This document shows, in pieces, positions 46,640-58,060 of a stretch of 64,000 bases of DNA. The DNA comes from Sphagnum magellanicum (taxonomy: Eukaryota > Streptophyta > Sphagnopsida > Sphagnales > Sphagnaceae). The stretch spans positions 19,288,038 to 19,352,037 of the forward strand of contig CM038923.1 in the NCBI GenBank assembly GCA_021904315.1, given 5' to 3'. Position 1 is the stretch's first letter; the number at the start of each line of letters is the position of its first letter. Made by a program: the position numbers and the translations under genes. The notes under the pieces are model-generated. The model did not search any database and was not told the DNA's origin. It saw only the letters and a list, made by a program, of their open reading frames with translations.

Positions 46640-47065
46640 ACATGTCATAATCGTTATGAATAAAATCGAATGGTCCATATATATTGTAATTATTTAATAA
46701 TAAAGTAAATACCATATTAAAAGCCACGTGTCATAATCCTAGAACTTGAATCAGACGGGTAGTATTATTAGATGTCATGAAAAAAATTTAAATCAAATAT
46801 CCAATATACCACGTGGTCTCTGGGCATTAATGGAAAATAATAACCAAAATAATTGTTGAATATTGGCACCACATACGTATACTTATATTTTGTCATGAAC
46901 TGGTATTTGTACATTGAATAGTTTCCATTGAACCCCATTGTCGCCTACGACTAAAAACGATTGCAACTTGTCCAACGCGACTACATAACTTTTAGTTGTA
47001 GATGTCGCCTGCGACTAGAAAACAATCACAAGGACTAGTCGAAAAAGTCAACTTTTCTTCTAGTG
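46640..47065. mobile_element. One end of a CACTA element
   Basis: The sequence ends ...CTTCTAGTG at 47065; read inward on the minus strand it starts CACTAGAAGAAAA. Subterminal motifs of the type (C/A/T)GCGACTA recur at 46949-47030, as expected for transposase-binding repeats. ATGACACGTGG-type sites occur near 46724 and 46809. Its first ~400 bp are homologous to the left end of the next element (47129), including a CACGTG about 255 bp from the tip in both. The other end of this element was not found. Confidence 0.65.
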
Positions 47066-47554
47066 ATTACTTATGGGGATTTAATGTTGGCGGTTTTGGA
47101 TTATTAATTTGTAAATTTTAAATAAATACACTAGAAGAAAAACATATATTTTCAACTAATCTTTGTGAATAAATTTTAGTCGTAAGAGACATTTTGCAAC
47201 TAAAATCCTTTTAGTCGCCTAAGACAAGTCGCATGTGATAAATTAGTCACAAATCACAAAGGGTATTGTATGAAGGAAAAAGTCAACAAATACATTTCAT
47301 CCTTTGACTCCATTGTATACGTATTGTCACATACAACTAAGATGCAACTATTTTGGTCACAATTATGGGCAAATCATGTGCTGCCACGTGTCTTAATATT
47401 TGATTATTTAAAATATACATTATAAAATAATTATTATTTTGAAATAATCTAGGACGTTCAATTCAAATATTTGGATGATCTTATAATATGACACGTGGTT
47501 CAATGTAAATATGCCACGTGGCATTATAATTATAATTTAATAAAAAAATTAATA

Positions 47555-47795
47555 TTAGGTTGGTAGGTACTTAGGTTGGTACATAAATAGGTGCCTACAA
47601 TGTTAGACTACCTACCTACCTACCTACTTAGGTCAAAAAGTAAATACGTAGGTTCTACTTTCCTAGGTTAAATACCTATTCATATAGGTACATACTTAGG
47701 TAAGTAGGTACATAGGCCGACCTAGATGGCTAGGTTAAACTAAGTACCTACCTAACTAAATAAATAAGTAGGTTAGGGAGGTAAGTATTTTAGAA
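47555..47795. repeat. TAGGT/ACCTA-rich block inside the CACTA element
   Basis: A dense, irregular run of TAGGTA and TACCTA words in both orientations, including a fourfold TACC array near 47610-47627. Because both orientations are mixed, the strand can fold into several short hairpins. It carries no open frame. Confidence 0.7.
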
Positions 47796-49045
47796 TTATG
47801 CATTATTTATTTATTTGGTTTGGGTTGAGCCTTTTGATTAGTTCATCCCATGTGCACTAATTTCATAATGTGAAATTGGATTGGCACACCCCCTTGTTTA
47901 TATAATGTTCAAAGTAGGAATGAAAAACAAACAATATGGGATAAGTTTTGAAGTTGCAACTTCCTTACAAACTAAGTTGTAATTCCAAAACTTTCTTCAT
48001 GCCTTATTTTCTTAGTTTTCAGATTTTTAAACAATTCAAATGTTAGATAATTATTTAATTAATAATGATTAAATTTACATATATTTAAATTATAAATTAT
48101 ACACTACAAATATTCAGTATTCATTATCAATTACTTAAATAAGCAATAACTTTTTAATATTTAACAAACTAGCCTTTTAGTTACTCACAAGTTATTAATA
48201 CACACCTCATAAATAATTAAATAAATAAAATATTTTAAAATATTTTTATTAATTTTAAGAATCTGATTGAATTATATATAATATAATTAATTTAAAATTA
48301 ATTTAATGACTATAATTTCAAAGTTAAAATTTTAAAATATTTATTTCAAAATTATAAGTAATGAATTAACAATTGTTATTAGAAAGTAAATTCTTACAGG
48401 AATTGTTTAAAAATTATTATTCAACTAACTACATTATTTATTGTATATTTACATTTACTGTTGTAAATATTATTATAGGTCAAATAATTATTTTCTCTTA
48501 GTAATTATTAACTATAAATACAATAATTTGTCAAACATAACATTAATTTTCATAATTACTGTAAAATTATTATAAAAATATTTATCATAGATGATTAATC
48601 ACATAATTTTTTTAGATGACATTATTATATAATAATTCGTGAAATTACAATCAGTAAAATAATTATTTTAACTAGATTGTAATTTTTCCAAATTTTTAAT
48701 TCAGGTTTGAAGTTATAAATTAAAAAGTGCGAATAATTATGTTTAATTAGAAAATAATTATGCACATACTAATTAATTCTTATCTGAAATAATTACAATG
48801 ACTTGAAAGTAATGTCACATTATTTACATTACTTAATTTCTTCTAATATAAAAATATAAATTATATAATATACAAATTTATGTTATAACAATAATTAGAT
48901 TTAATAAACATAATCATTTATAATTATTTATAAAAGTGATTTATTATGGATAACACTTGTAGAAAAAACCTTTGCAACCCAATCAATAATGTTTTGAATT
49001 AGAATATAAATTTAAGATTCCAAAATAGTAATTCGGAATTCAAAT

Positions 49046-49980
49046 ATCAATTTTAGATCAAATAATTTTTTTGAAGTTAAATAACAAATTTCAGAATTGA
49101 AATGTCAATTTTCAGATTCAAATAATAATATTCAAAATTTAAAAGTCCATTCTAAGACTCAATTAATAATTTTTTGAATTGAAATATTAATTTTGAGAAT
49201 CCAAAATAATAATCTGGAATTAAAATTTCAATTTTCAAGTAAATAATTTCTTAAAATTTAAATTAAAAACTTCAAAATTCAAATATCAAATTTCAAGTTC
49301 AAATAAAAACATTTAAAATCAAGTTGTCGATTTTTAGACTTAATAAAAATTTTAAAACTGAAATGATAATTTAGAATTCAATTATCAATTTTTAGATCAA
49401 ATAATTTTTTTGAAGTTAAATAACAATTTTCAGAATTGAAATGTCAGTTTTTAGATTCAAATAACAATATTCAAAATTGAAATGTCCATTTTTAGACTCA
49501 AGTACTAATTTTCAGACTTGAATTTTTTAATTTTGAAAATACAAAATAATAATTTGGAATTTAAATTTCACGTTTGAATCAAATGATTATTTAAAATTTA
49601 AATGCAAAATTTTCATATTCATATAAAAATATTCAGAATCAAAATTTTTATTTTTTAATCAATTAATAATTTTTTGAATTGAAATACTAATTTTTGGATT
49701 CGAAAATATTAATTTAAAATTCAAAATCAATTTTTAGATCAAATAAGTTTTGTTGAATTTAAATTGAAAATATCATATTCAGATCAAAATTTTCAAAGTC
49801 AAGTACTATTTTAAACAATTGAAAGAATCATTTTCAGATTCAAATATCACATTTCAAATTCTAATATTCTTTTTAAAAAATTAAAATAAAAATTTTCAGA
49901 ATTGAAATATCAATTTTCAGATTTGAATAAAAAAATTCAAAGTTCAAATATTAATTTTGAGATTCATTATATGAACAATA
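49046..49980. repeat. ~340-bp nested AT-rich tandem repeats
   Basis: The string 'atcaattt(t)tagatcaaataa' recurs at 49046, 49384 and 49726, giving a period of about 340 bp, with similar intervening sequence in the first two units. Within each unit shorter blocks of about 25-30 bp (ttttcagattcaaataa / tcaattttcagaattgaaat) repeat imperfectly. It fills the right third of the CACTA interior. Confidence 0.7.
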
Positions 49981-50314
49981 TACATACGTATGCATATTAT
50001 ATATATAAAATTTTAGTACATACATTAAAATACACCCTTATGTCATTGTAGAATACCTTTAGGATGCAACTAATTTGGTGACTATTACAACTAATGGGAC
50101 ATATCAACCTATTAATGGATGAAAATAAATGTAAAATTGATACAACCAATAGGATGAAATTTTTAATAGTTGCATCATAGTTAAGAAAATGACCAAAATA
50201 GTTGAAAGTTGGTCGTGTAGTTGTAAGTATTCCCAAATCTAGTCGCAAATGATTACAAGTCGCATGTAGTCGTAAATGGAGTGGTTACATTTTGGTTGAT
50301 TTCTACTAGTGATA

Positions 50315-53300
50315 TCTATTCTTGTACTATAGTGATGTTGAACAAGAGTGTATACGCCTTTGCCAATTACTTTGCTTTGTCCATATGGTAAGGTATATGG
50401 CATGCCCCATCCACAAGTGTCATAACTTGGCTCCAATTGTCAATTCTCCAAAATTTGTTTTTGGCTCCAATACATGTTGAACCAAAACCTTGTTGACTTT
50501 GAATATTATATCCAGATAGAATGGGATTTTCTATTTGATATGAGGATTTGATTAAATATATCAATGTACCATAAATAAAATTTTGAATTTTGTTTTAGAT
50601 TTTGTATTAAATATGTTCTAATAATTATGAATATTTGACTATTGAAAACCAACAACCTATGCTTACACTATCAAGTTGTTGGTTAATGATGTCCATTTGT
50701 CAATTTAAGAAAAAATGACATCATTGATCTTTTTATTTCAATGTAATTACATGGACTACTAAAGAGACATTGACTTGTTGTAAAGAGCCACACAAAGAAC
50801 CACTATAATGCAAGTAGAGTTGTTAAAAATTGAAGTCATTAGCCTTCAAACTTTAAAAAAGTTGAACAATATGTCTTTTTACACTTTTATGAGATGTTGT
50901 ACAACATGTCTTCTACATCTTATTTAATTGTTAATAGTAGAAGGTGTTTTAAATCTTGGTGAAATAATCTATTGTTTGTTGAGTTTATCAATAGTCATTA
51001 TGTAAACTTTTGTAGCTTTAATTCCTTGAACTAGTTTTCAAACGTGTTTTAAAAAATAATTAGGGATTTATTTTGTCCTTCTTGCATGCCATGTACTTTA
51101 TTACACCATAACTAGGTAGAAATTGTCAAAACTAATTGGTGTTTAATAATTGAAGTCATCAAGCTCATGTCATTGCCATGACTTTGCTTGTAGGTGTTTT
51201 TTGTAATTTTTTGTCGGTTGTTAGTGTTATATGTTTGTAAATATTTGTCAAAAACCATGGCATGTTTAAAAAACACCACCATCAAATTCCATTTCTTCTT
51301 TTTTGGAAATGGTGGGATTGTTACTTTAGGTGAAGTTCCAACCCTATAATTAGTTTCTACAAGTATATAACTAGATATGGTCCAACATGTATAATGTTTG
51401 TTCTTTCCAAATTTGGCCCAAATTCAAGTACATTTTTTAGTTTGTATTGAAATTGATGAGCTTGGGTCTATGGTCCCTATTACATGCCCTTCCAAAAATA
51501 GGAAGGTTTCATGGCAAATCCAAATAAATTTCCAAAACACTTGGTAGCCAAATTCCCTAGGTTGAGCTATTCATAAGGGAAGATGGCCAAATCCACCATG
51601 TGAGGTGCAAAATTTGCACAAAAGTTGAATACAAGGATAAACTTTCGGTGCCCAAGTTGGATGGAGTCCATAAACATAGTGTGAGAAGGAAATGTCAGTG
51701 ATCTAAACTTGGACATAAAGTTGATGAATTTTACACCGGTTTTGATAGTTAACATGCAAAAAGTGAAAGGATATATGTCACTACATGGCATGATTATGTT
51801 ATTAACGCACCCCCAAGCTCCTTGATGGACTCAACTACAAGTTTAAAGGTAAGGACAACGGAAGGAAAAAAATTTGGGGCGCGCTCCCTAGCTCGTAACA
51901 CTTCGAGGGTAGAAGGGCGTGTTGGAATTTCAGGATGGGACTAGGAGATTAACAAGCACTTCAACTACTCACATGGACTTGCACAAACCAAACAATGAGT
52001 TGGTTAGTGCGTAGTTTGAACATTTTGGTGCATAGACGAACCACTCGCAAACACAGATTCACAAGACTCATCACATCCTAGATTTGGGGGAAGCCACCAC
52101 CTTCCCCCCTATAGTATACTTTGTGCTTGGCCATGGGACCAGCACCCAAATGGCATTTTGTCCCGGAACTCCCAAGTGGGAGTCTCGAAATTCCTAAATT
52201 TGAAACTTTCGTAACTTTGGAGGCTCGTAATTTTGTGTGAAGACCTTTGATTGAGGTGAGGTCTAAAGCAAAGTTGTATCTTTCGTCAGGAGCTTTCCAA
52301 TGGTATGTGGCACGCCACCTGCATGCAAGGAAATTGGGGCGATTCCTGACTTTTAATGGTCGGGAGTCAAATTGCCAATTTGATTCCCGACCCTTCTTTT
52401 GGCTTTAACTTGTGTTTTAAGTGTCCAAATGGGTCATGTGATCCCATTTTAAACATTTACATTTCAAGGGCTTTCCAATGATATAAAGAACTATCCAATA
52501 TAATGGGTTTTGACCTCTGCAATCGCTTTTTAAAAATTTGGGAGTCCACCGAAACTCCAACTCCCAAAGTGGGAGTTCATTTGGGAGTGTGGGGGTTCAT
52601 TCCCTCACATTCTCTTGCATTCCCAGGAGTATGAAATGTGGCTCCAAGGCTCACTCTTGGCCTGCACCTTCGCAAGCCCTTGCTTTGGTTACGAACCCAA
52701 GGCGAAGGTTACGACAATTATTGACCAAATGATTTTGTTATTGATTAAGAGAATGATTTTGGTTATTGTGTTTCATTTATTGAGAGAGGGTAAGTTGATG
52801 ATGGACTACGAATGCATGGAAAGATTTTTTCATTTTTAGAAAGTGGGTGATGACCTTGTTGTGAATAAAATTGCAAAGAACAATTATGAGTTGTTATGTG
52901 ATTGCGACATTGTTTTGGGGACCTTGACTTGTGTGTTGCCCATGTTGAAAGCAATGTCAAGCTTGTCCAAGCTAGCCTAAAGTATATATACAATTATATG
53001 CAATTTTGTGACCTCTATCATTGTCACTACTATTAATGTTACACATGTAATGTATGTGGACCCATTGACAAGGTATGATCACCCTTATTTTCAAATGTTT
53101 AATAACTTGTTGCATAACAATTATGATGCTTTCCAATGGTGTGGTACTTGGAACCACAAACCTAGCCTAGTGAATTATATGTTACATTTTAGTTCAATGG
53201 CCTTTTTTTCATGTTGCATAATACATGTTTTAGTACTAGACATGTGTTAGTTATGATGATTGATTAGGGAAGGTTGGAAGTACAAAGAGGCACTCAATGT

Positions 53301-54892
53301 GGAAGTGACATTTCTTGGTCAATCATTTAACAATTTTGAAAGCAAAATTTTATCACTTCAAGCCAATATTTACAAATGGTTCCTTGGTTGTTGGTTTGTT
53401 GGATCCATCATTGCTTGACAAATTTTTTGTAGTTGTTATTATAATCATGAAAAACAATTCCCATTGTGCCTTACATTCATCACCTAATTTGTAACAACAT
53501 AATAAAATTGTGATGATGATTGGCCTCCAATGCCATTGTAGATTTGAAGTTATTGGAGTATTTTGAAATTTGTGAAAGTTGGCCGTTGTTATGGTCCTAG
53601 GGAGTGAGGAGGACAAGAGGACCTTTCCCACATTCAATTTTATGAAATCTAAACTTTGTAATCGTTTGGCAATCCATTTTGACTTGGGCATTAAAATGTA
53701 TGCCTAAAACATTTATAGGGGAAAAGAAAATTGCATTATGGAAATTGGTAGAGATATGGTCATCCTAATATGTTAAAGGGTTGTTGGTTTTGTGGAAACA
53801 TTTGTAGGTGTAGATGTATGATTTTTTGGACCAAAATTTGGAATACTTATCTATGTGTTAGTTTTAACATAGTTTGGGTTCGAGAATTTTATAATTCGAG
53901 GTTGGCTTCTTTTCCAACAAGTTCATTACATATTCATCACTTTTTTTTTTTTGTTTTTTTTGGCATAATTCTAATAGGGTTGGGTGTAGTGGTTGGATTT
54001 TTTTAGGTTTTTGTTTTAAGGATAGAAGGAAAAGGATTGTGCAACAAATTTGCCCCATCACAATAGATAATTAGAACTAACATGTTGAATTTTGTCTAAA
54101 TTTTAAGGAGGTTTGTTTTGTGCATATTTTGTTGCATTCCAATTGGGAAGAATTGTTAAAAAAGATTGTGGTTCAACCCTTGCTAGATGAGATTGTAGGT
54201 CAATTGAATAATATTTGTCATAGATACCAACATCAACAAATTCCAACATTAGTCACCATTGTGTAGATGCATATGTGGTAGGTTTTAAAAAAATAACTTT
54301 GTCTTTTAGAGATCCCATGACTTTTTTTCATTTTTTCCTCTCTTGATTATCTATTGAGAATCCAAGTTGAGGTTCTTTATTTTGTTGTGTTTTATAAACT
54401 ATTCTAACTTCAATGATTGCAAGCATTCATTGGGGGATGCATATTTTTTGGTGTTCAGATTTACAGTGATGAGGGATATGTGGCAAAATGCAAAAGCAAT
54501 AGGAGACCAAGACAAAGTGGTCAAATTGCTTTTATGTAGGCCAAAATTTGACTCCAAAAGTTTTTAATTCAAAAATAAAAATAAAACTTGAATAGGGTTT
54601 TTCCTTGTCTTTGAATTGTGTAGCGCAATTTTGTTCAAATGTTCAAACCTTTAGCATTAGTCACATTATCCATATCTTCTAGTTATTGACATGACACATT
54701 GAATTCCATCATGAATTTGATATTGGTTGCAATCTCATAATTGGGGTTTTTATTCAAGTTACAAAATAACTTCAAACTTGGAACATCCATGTCACCAACA
54801 AATTTTGCTCCTAAAATACCATATATAGTCCACAATTTACATGAACCTAATGTGATATAGCTTGCCATGTTTGCCATGTTTTTCAATGAACA
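50315..54892. other. No assignable gene
   Basis: AT-rich spacer with short frames on both strands. The block at 51.85-52.70 kb has more GC and reads like an old LTR or transposon piece, but no terminal repeat pairs with it. No RNA gene or domain motif was seen. Confidence 0.5.
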
Positions 54893-54895
54893 TTA

Positions 54896-55266
54896 GAGCA
54901 TCTCCAGGGGTGCTCAGTATGTGAATCCAGACAGTAAAATTTATTGCAAAAATGTGAAAATGTGCCGGTTTAGCTCAGGAAATTGGTTTTCTGCACCAAA
55001 TTTGTGCAGCTTGCGGTGGCTGGTAAAAGGCGCAACACAGTTGTGCACCTTCAAAAAAAGTGTAATAAATTGGACCTAATTGCAGCTCAGTATTTCTGAT
55101 TGGTTGATCATAATGATTGGTCCACGTGGTTTGCTATTAGTAGTCCCCACATATATGTGCTTTCAGTTACAGTTTTATTAGTGGTGTTGCCAAAAATAAA
55201 ACAGCTAAACTTAGACATTTAATTTTATTATCCAGAGTGACGTACTGAGCACAGGTGGAGATGCTC
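54896..55266. mobile_element. PIF/Harbinger-type MITE (371 bp)
   Basis: It starts GAGCATCTCCAGGGGTGCTC and ends with the inverted equivalent (minus strand GAGCATCTCCACCTGTGCTC), giving a ~36-bp terminal inverted repeat with the first 11 bases identical. The 3-bp duplication TTA flanks it (54893-54895 and 55267-55269), as is typical for Tourist/Harbinger elements. No coding capacity. Confidence 0.9.
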
Positions 55267-55269
55267 TTA

Positions 55270-55580
55270 TCAAAGCATAATCTTTCCTCTAAAAATGAAG
55301 ACTCATTTTTGAAATTCCGCCCCTCTTTTTTTTTTTTCATTTTGATCCCATGATATTATCCTCAAAACAATTCAATCCCACCAATTCTAACAATCTCATT
55401 TGGCCACAAAAGTGTTGGTTTTTTTGGCAGAGTTCCTTCGTACCTACGCCATTGCCGGCAGCTGCTTTGTCTTTGGTTTTTTGATGATCGCCAAGCCGAG
55501 AGAGAGTGTGCTCTGAGGCTGTCTGTCCTCGTCCTCCTTTGTTTGTATCTCCTTCTCTACTAATGCCAGAAACTTCTGCA
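55270..55580. other. Spacer, no gene seen
   Basis: A short stretch between the MITE and the tandem repeat block. A minus-strand frame from 55337 to 55642 has no recognisable domain. Confidence 0.4.
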
Positions 55581-56540
55581 GATTTTGCATTGAGGTTTTG
55601 ATGAACATTCTCAATCCAGCTGACATCTGCGCGTGCAAGCATGCATCACAGCTTTTGTTGTGCAAATAAGAGAAATATCAAGTCAAAAGATTTCAAACAA
55701 TCAAGGAAGCTATCTATAATGCTCATTTGCCCTCTGGCAACAAAGAAAGAAAGAAAAAAAACCTGCGATTGCAATCATTCTTGTCATGATCATACTCGGA
55801 TATGTGCTGTGATCACGCAACACTGCAAAGGATCAGGAAAATCTGATGATCGTCAAACTCTGAGCGCTCTCGTCCTTCCTGTTTGTCTTCTTCTTATGTG
55901 TGAAATTCTGCAGATTTTGCATTCACCTTTTAATGGAAATTCTCAATCCTGCTGATGGCTCATCAGCGATGCATGCATCACAGTTTGTACAGAGCGAACG
56001 ATGCGCGATTTCAACAATCACGGAAGTTTGTACTCATTTTTGCCTCTGGGAAGAAAGAAAAGCGCAATTGCAACCATTCTTGTCATTTATCTTACTCGGA
56101 TCTTTGACCATACCTCTGCGGAGAAGGATCAGAAGATCTGATCATCGTCAAGCCAGAGTGCTCTCTCCGTTGTGTGTCTTCTTGTGGGAGAAACCCTGAG
56201 ATATTGCATTCACCTTTCTTGAGGAGAAATCTCAATCCAGTTGATCAAGAAAAGTGCGGTTGCAAAGATCCGCAAGAAGGATCTGTGATCATAACTCTAA
56301 CAAGATGGATCGGAAAATCTGATGAACTTCAAGCCTGTCCGAGTGCTCTCCTCTGTCTTCTTCTTGTGCGTGAAACTCTGGATTCACCTTTCTTGATGAG
56401 AAATCTCAATCCAGTTGACCATCTACGATGCACGCATCACAGTTTGTCCACGACTCCGGGTACAAGACTGTCTTAACGATAAAAAAAAATACTCATTTGT
56501 CTTTGGCAACAGAGAACACTGAGTGATTGCAATCATTCTG
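55581..56540. repeat. Imperfect tandem repeats of variable unit length
   Basis: The phrase 'gattttgcattcacctttcttgatgagaaatctcaatcc' recurs in diverged form at 55581, 55913, 56200 and 56381, so spacing varies from about 180 to 330 bp. Each full unit also carries 'cttactcggatctgtgatcac', a 'catcacagtttgt' phrase and a 'gagtgctctc...gtcttcttcttgtg' phrase. It lies just upstream of the OSB-like fragment and could be a duplicated promoter/5' UTR region. Confidence 0.65.
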
Positions 56541-57057
56541 AAGTCTCATTTGATCTTCTTACTCGGATCTGTGATCACACGGTACACCACTGCACAGCCT
56601 GATCGAAAACAGACCGCCGCCACGGTTTCTCTCTCCTTCTCGTCCAAGGATCTTAGGAATTGGTAAAACGAAACGCGAGAGCTGGAAGAGGAGAGAAGGA
56701 CAAACGGAGGAGGAGAACAGGGCGTGGTGGCTGGCAAAACTATCATCGAAAGGAAAAGGGATTCAAGAGAGCAAAGTTGGCCACAGCAACACGGGAAGTG
56801 CAGGTAATATTCTTGTCATTCACATTCGTACTCTCAGAATCAATTCAAGATCTGTAGATCAGAGAGAAATCCGAGAGAGAGAGAGAGAGCGAGAGAAATC
56901 CCTAGGCTTGCAAAAGGAATGGATTTTTCATCAATGTAGGAAGACATGGGTTTCTTTCATCTGTTCAAGCTTGCACTGAGCTGAAACATATTGAAACTGA
57001 TGATGGGTTGTCTTCACTTCTGGATGTGCATATCTGCCCCATCAAGAATCGAGAACA
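56541..57057. other. Purine-rich stretch, possible 5' region of the OSB-like gene
   Basis: It contains a GA-rich segment and a (GA)n microsatellite near 56868-56890. A basic plus-strand frame at 56660-56857 (RNARAGRGEKDKRRRRTGRG) is low-complexity and probably not a protein. A 5' UTR is possible. Confidence 0.35.
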
Positions 57058-57440
57058 TTGCTGGTACTATTGTGTGAAATGGGAGAAGGCCATTGTTGCA
57101 CTTGCAGGAGCTTTTTGAAACACAATGCGGTTCCTGGAGGCTGGAGAGAAAAGCTTATCTCAAAGTTCTTCTCAGATCCTTTGCAGTGGTGGGATTGCAG
57201 GTTGAAGAAGGCTAATGAATATGAATCCTGTCACAATTGTCTTGTTGACAGTGCCATAGCTTTGTTGGTTGTGATGATACTAGTATGGTCTGGAGAGAAA
57301 AGCTTACGTCAAAGGTTCTTTCAGATCCTTTGCTGTGGTGGATCACAGGTTGAAGAAGGCTAATGAATATGAATCCCTGATCACAATTGTCCTGTCGAGA
57401 CAGTGCCATAGCTTTGTTGGTTGTGATGATAGTATGGTCT
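57058..57440 (+). pseudogene. OSB-like PDF-motif fragment with internal duplication
   Basis: The first copy contains GGWREKLISKFFSDPLQWWD then CRLKKAN. The F-F-x-D/N-P-x-x-W-W-D-x-R-x-x-K-x-N pattern is the PDF motif of plant OSB proteins, organelle-targeted single-stranded DNA-binding proteins that limit recombination of mitochondrial or plastid DNA. The stretch starting 57143 is repeated from 57292 (period 149 bp, ending 57440). In the second copy small indels change the frame and produce TAATGA. OSB proteins can carry several PDF motifs, so the duplication may reflect the parent gene. No OB-fold domain or transit peptide was found upstream, so only a fragment is present. Confidence 0.55.
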
Positions 57441-57639
57441 GCAAGAATTCTCAGGAATAACATGGCTGATCAACTGGTTGTAGGTGAATGCAAATTTTTT
57501 CCAGTTTCAAGCACACAAGACACAGGATTGACTCCAGGGCTTGGAAACCCCATGGGTGGAAGTTGAGGTGGCTGCAATGCCACCAGGGCTTGTAGAATTG
57601 AGCATTTTCATCATGGATTAAAAGGCTTTCCCCATATCT

Positions 57640-58060
57640 CAAGGCTGGGGAACCTGAGAAGACAATAAAACATTTCAAAAAACTGGAACAAGAATGCAAG
57701 AGTCCTGCCATGTTCACTTTTGTTCTGGTCATGAATCGTGTGTGGTAGCTTATGAGCCCAGTTGAAGAGGGCAAGCATGATCATGAGAAGATCATTCATT
57801 ATGGTTTTGCATCAGATATGTTCATGGGGAGTAGCCTGGTGGACATGTATGCCAAAATGCAGCATGGAGGACACCTCTAGAGTCTCCACTATCAAGGTGT
57901 AGAGCCAAACCCTGTCACTATTGTTGGGGTATGGACTACTGCATTGTGAATGTAGTGGCACTTGAGGAGGGAACAAGCACACAATACCAGATCATTCAAG
58001 GTGGTTGCAAATCAAATGACTTTGTGGGGGAACAGCCAATGTTGTACTGTATGCAGGACA
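57640..58060 (+). pseudogene. PPR-protein gene remnant
   Basis: In shifting frames the plus strand reads a P-type motif end (MFTFVLVMN), then VEEGKHDHEKIIHYGFASDM followed by FMGSSLVDMYAK, and later GVEPNPVTIVGV and YQIIQGGCKSN. These are the standard phrases of plant pentatricopeptide-repeat proteins of the PLS class (G-x-x-x-H-x-x-I-I-x-x-G-F-x-S-D-x-F-x-x-x-S-L-V-D-M-Y-A-K). Several stops and frameshifts break it, and only two to three repeats remain. By family knowledge the intact protein would bind organellar RNA and often direct C-to-U editing. Confidence 0.75.

Larger units (their letters stand above)
47129..50311. mobile_element. Non-autonomous CACTA (En/Spm) element with TSD
   Basis: The left end CACTAGAAGAAAAAC begins at 47129. 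The right end, read on the minus strand from 50311, is CACTAGTAGAAATC. A 3-bp target duplication ATA flanks it (47126-47128 and 50312-50314), as expected for CACTA elements. Subterminal (T/G)AGTCGC and CGACTA motifs occur near both ends. CACGTG cores lie near 47384, 47492 and 47514. The 3.2-kb interior is extremely AT-rich, has no transposase frame, and contains tandem repeats. It would need a transposase supplied in trans. Confidence 0.85.

Noticed and set aside
53941-54006. Plus-strand Phe-rich open frame near 53.8-54.0 kb as a membrane protein
   Set aside because: It is a translation of poly-T runs with no start context or homology.
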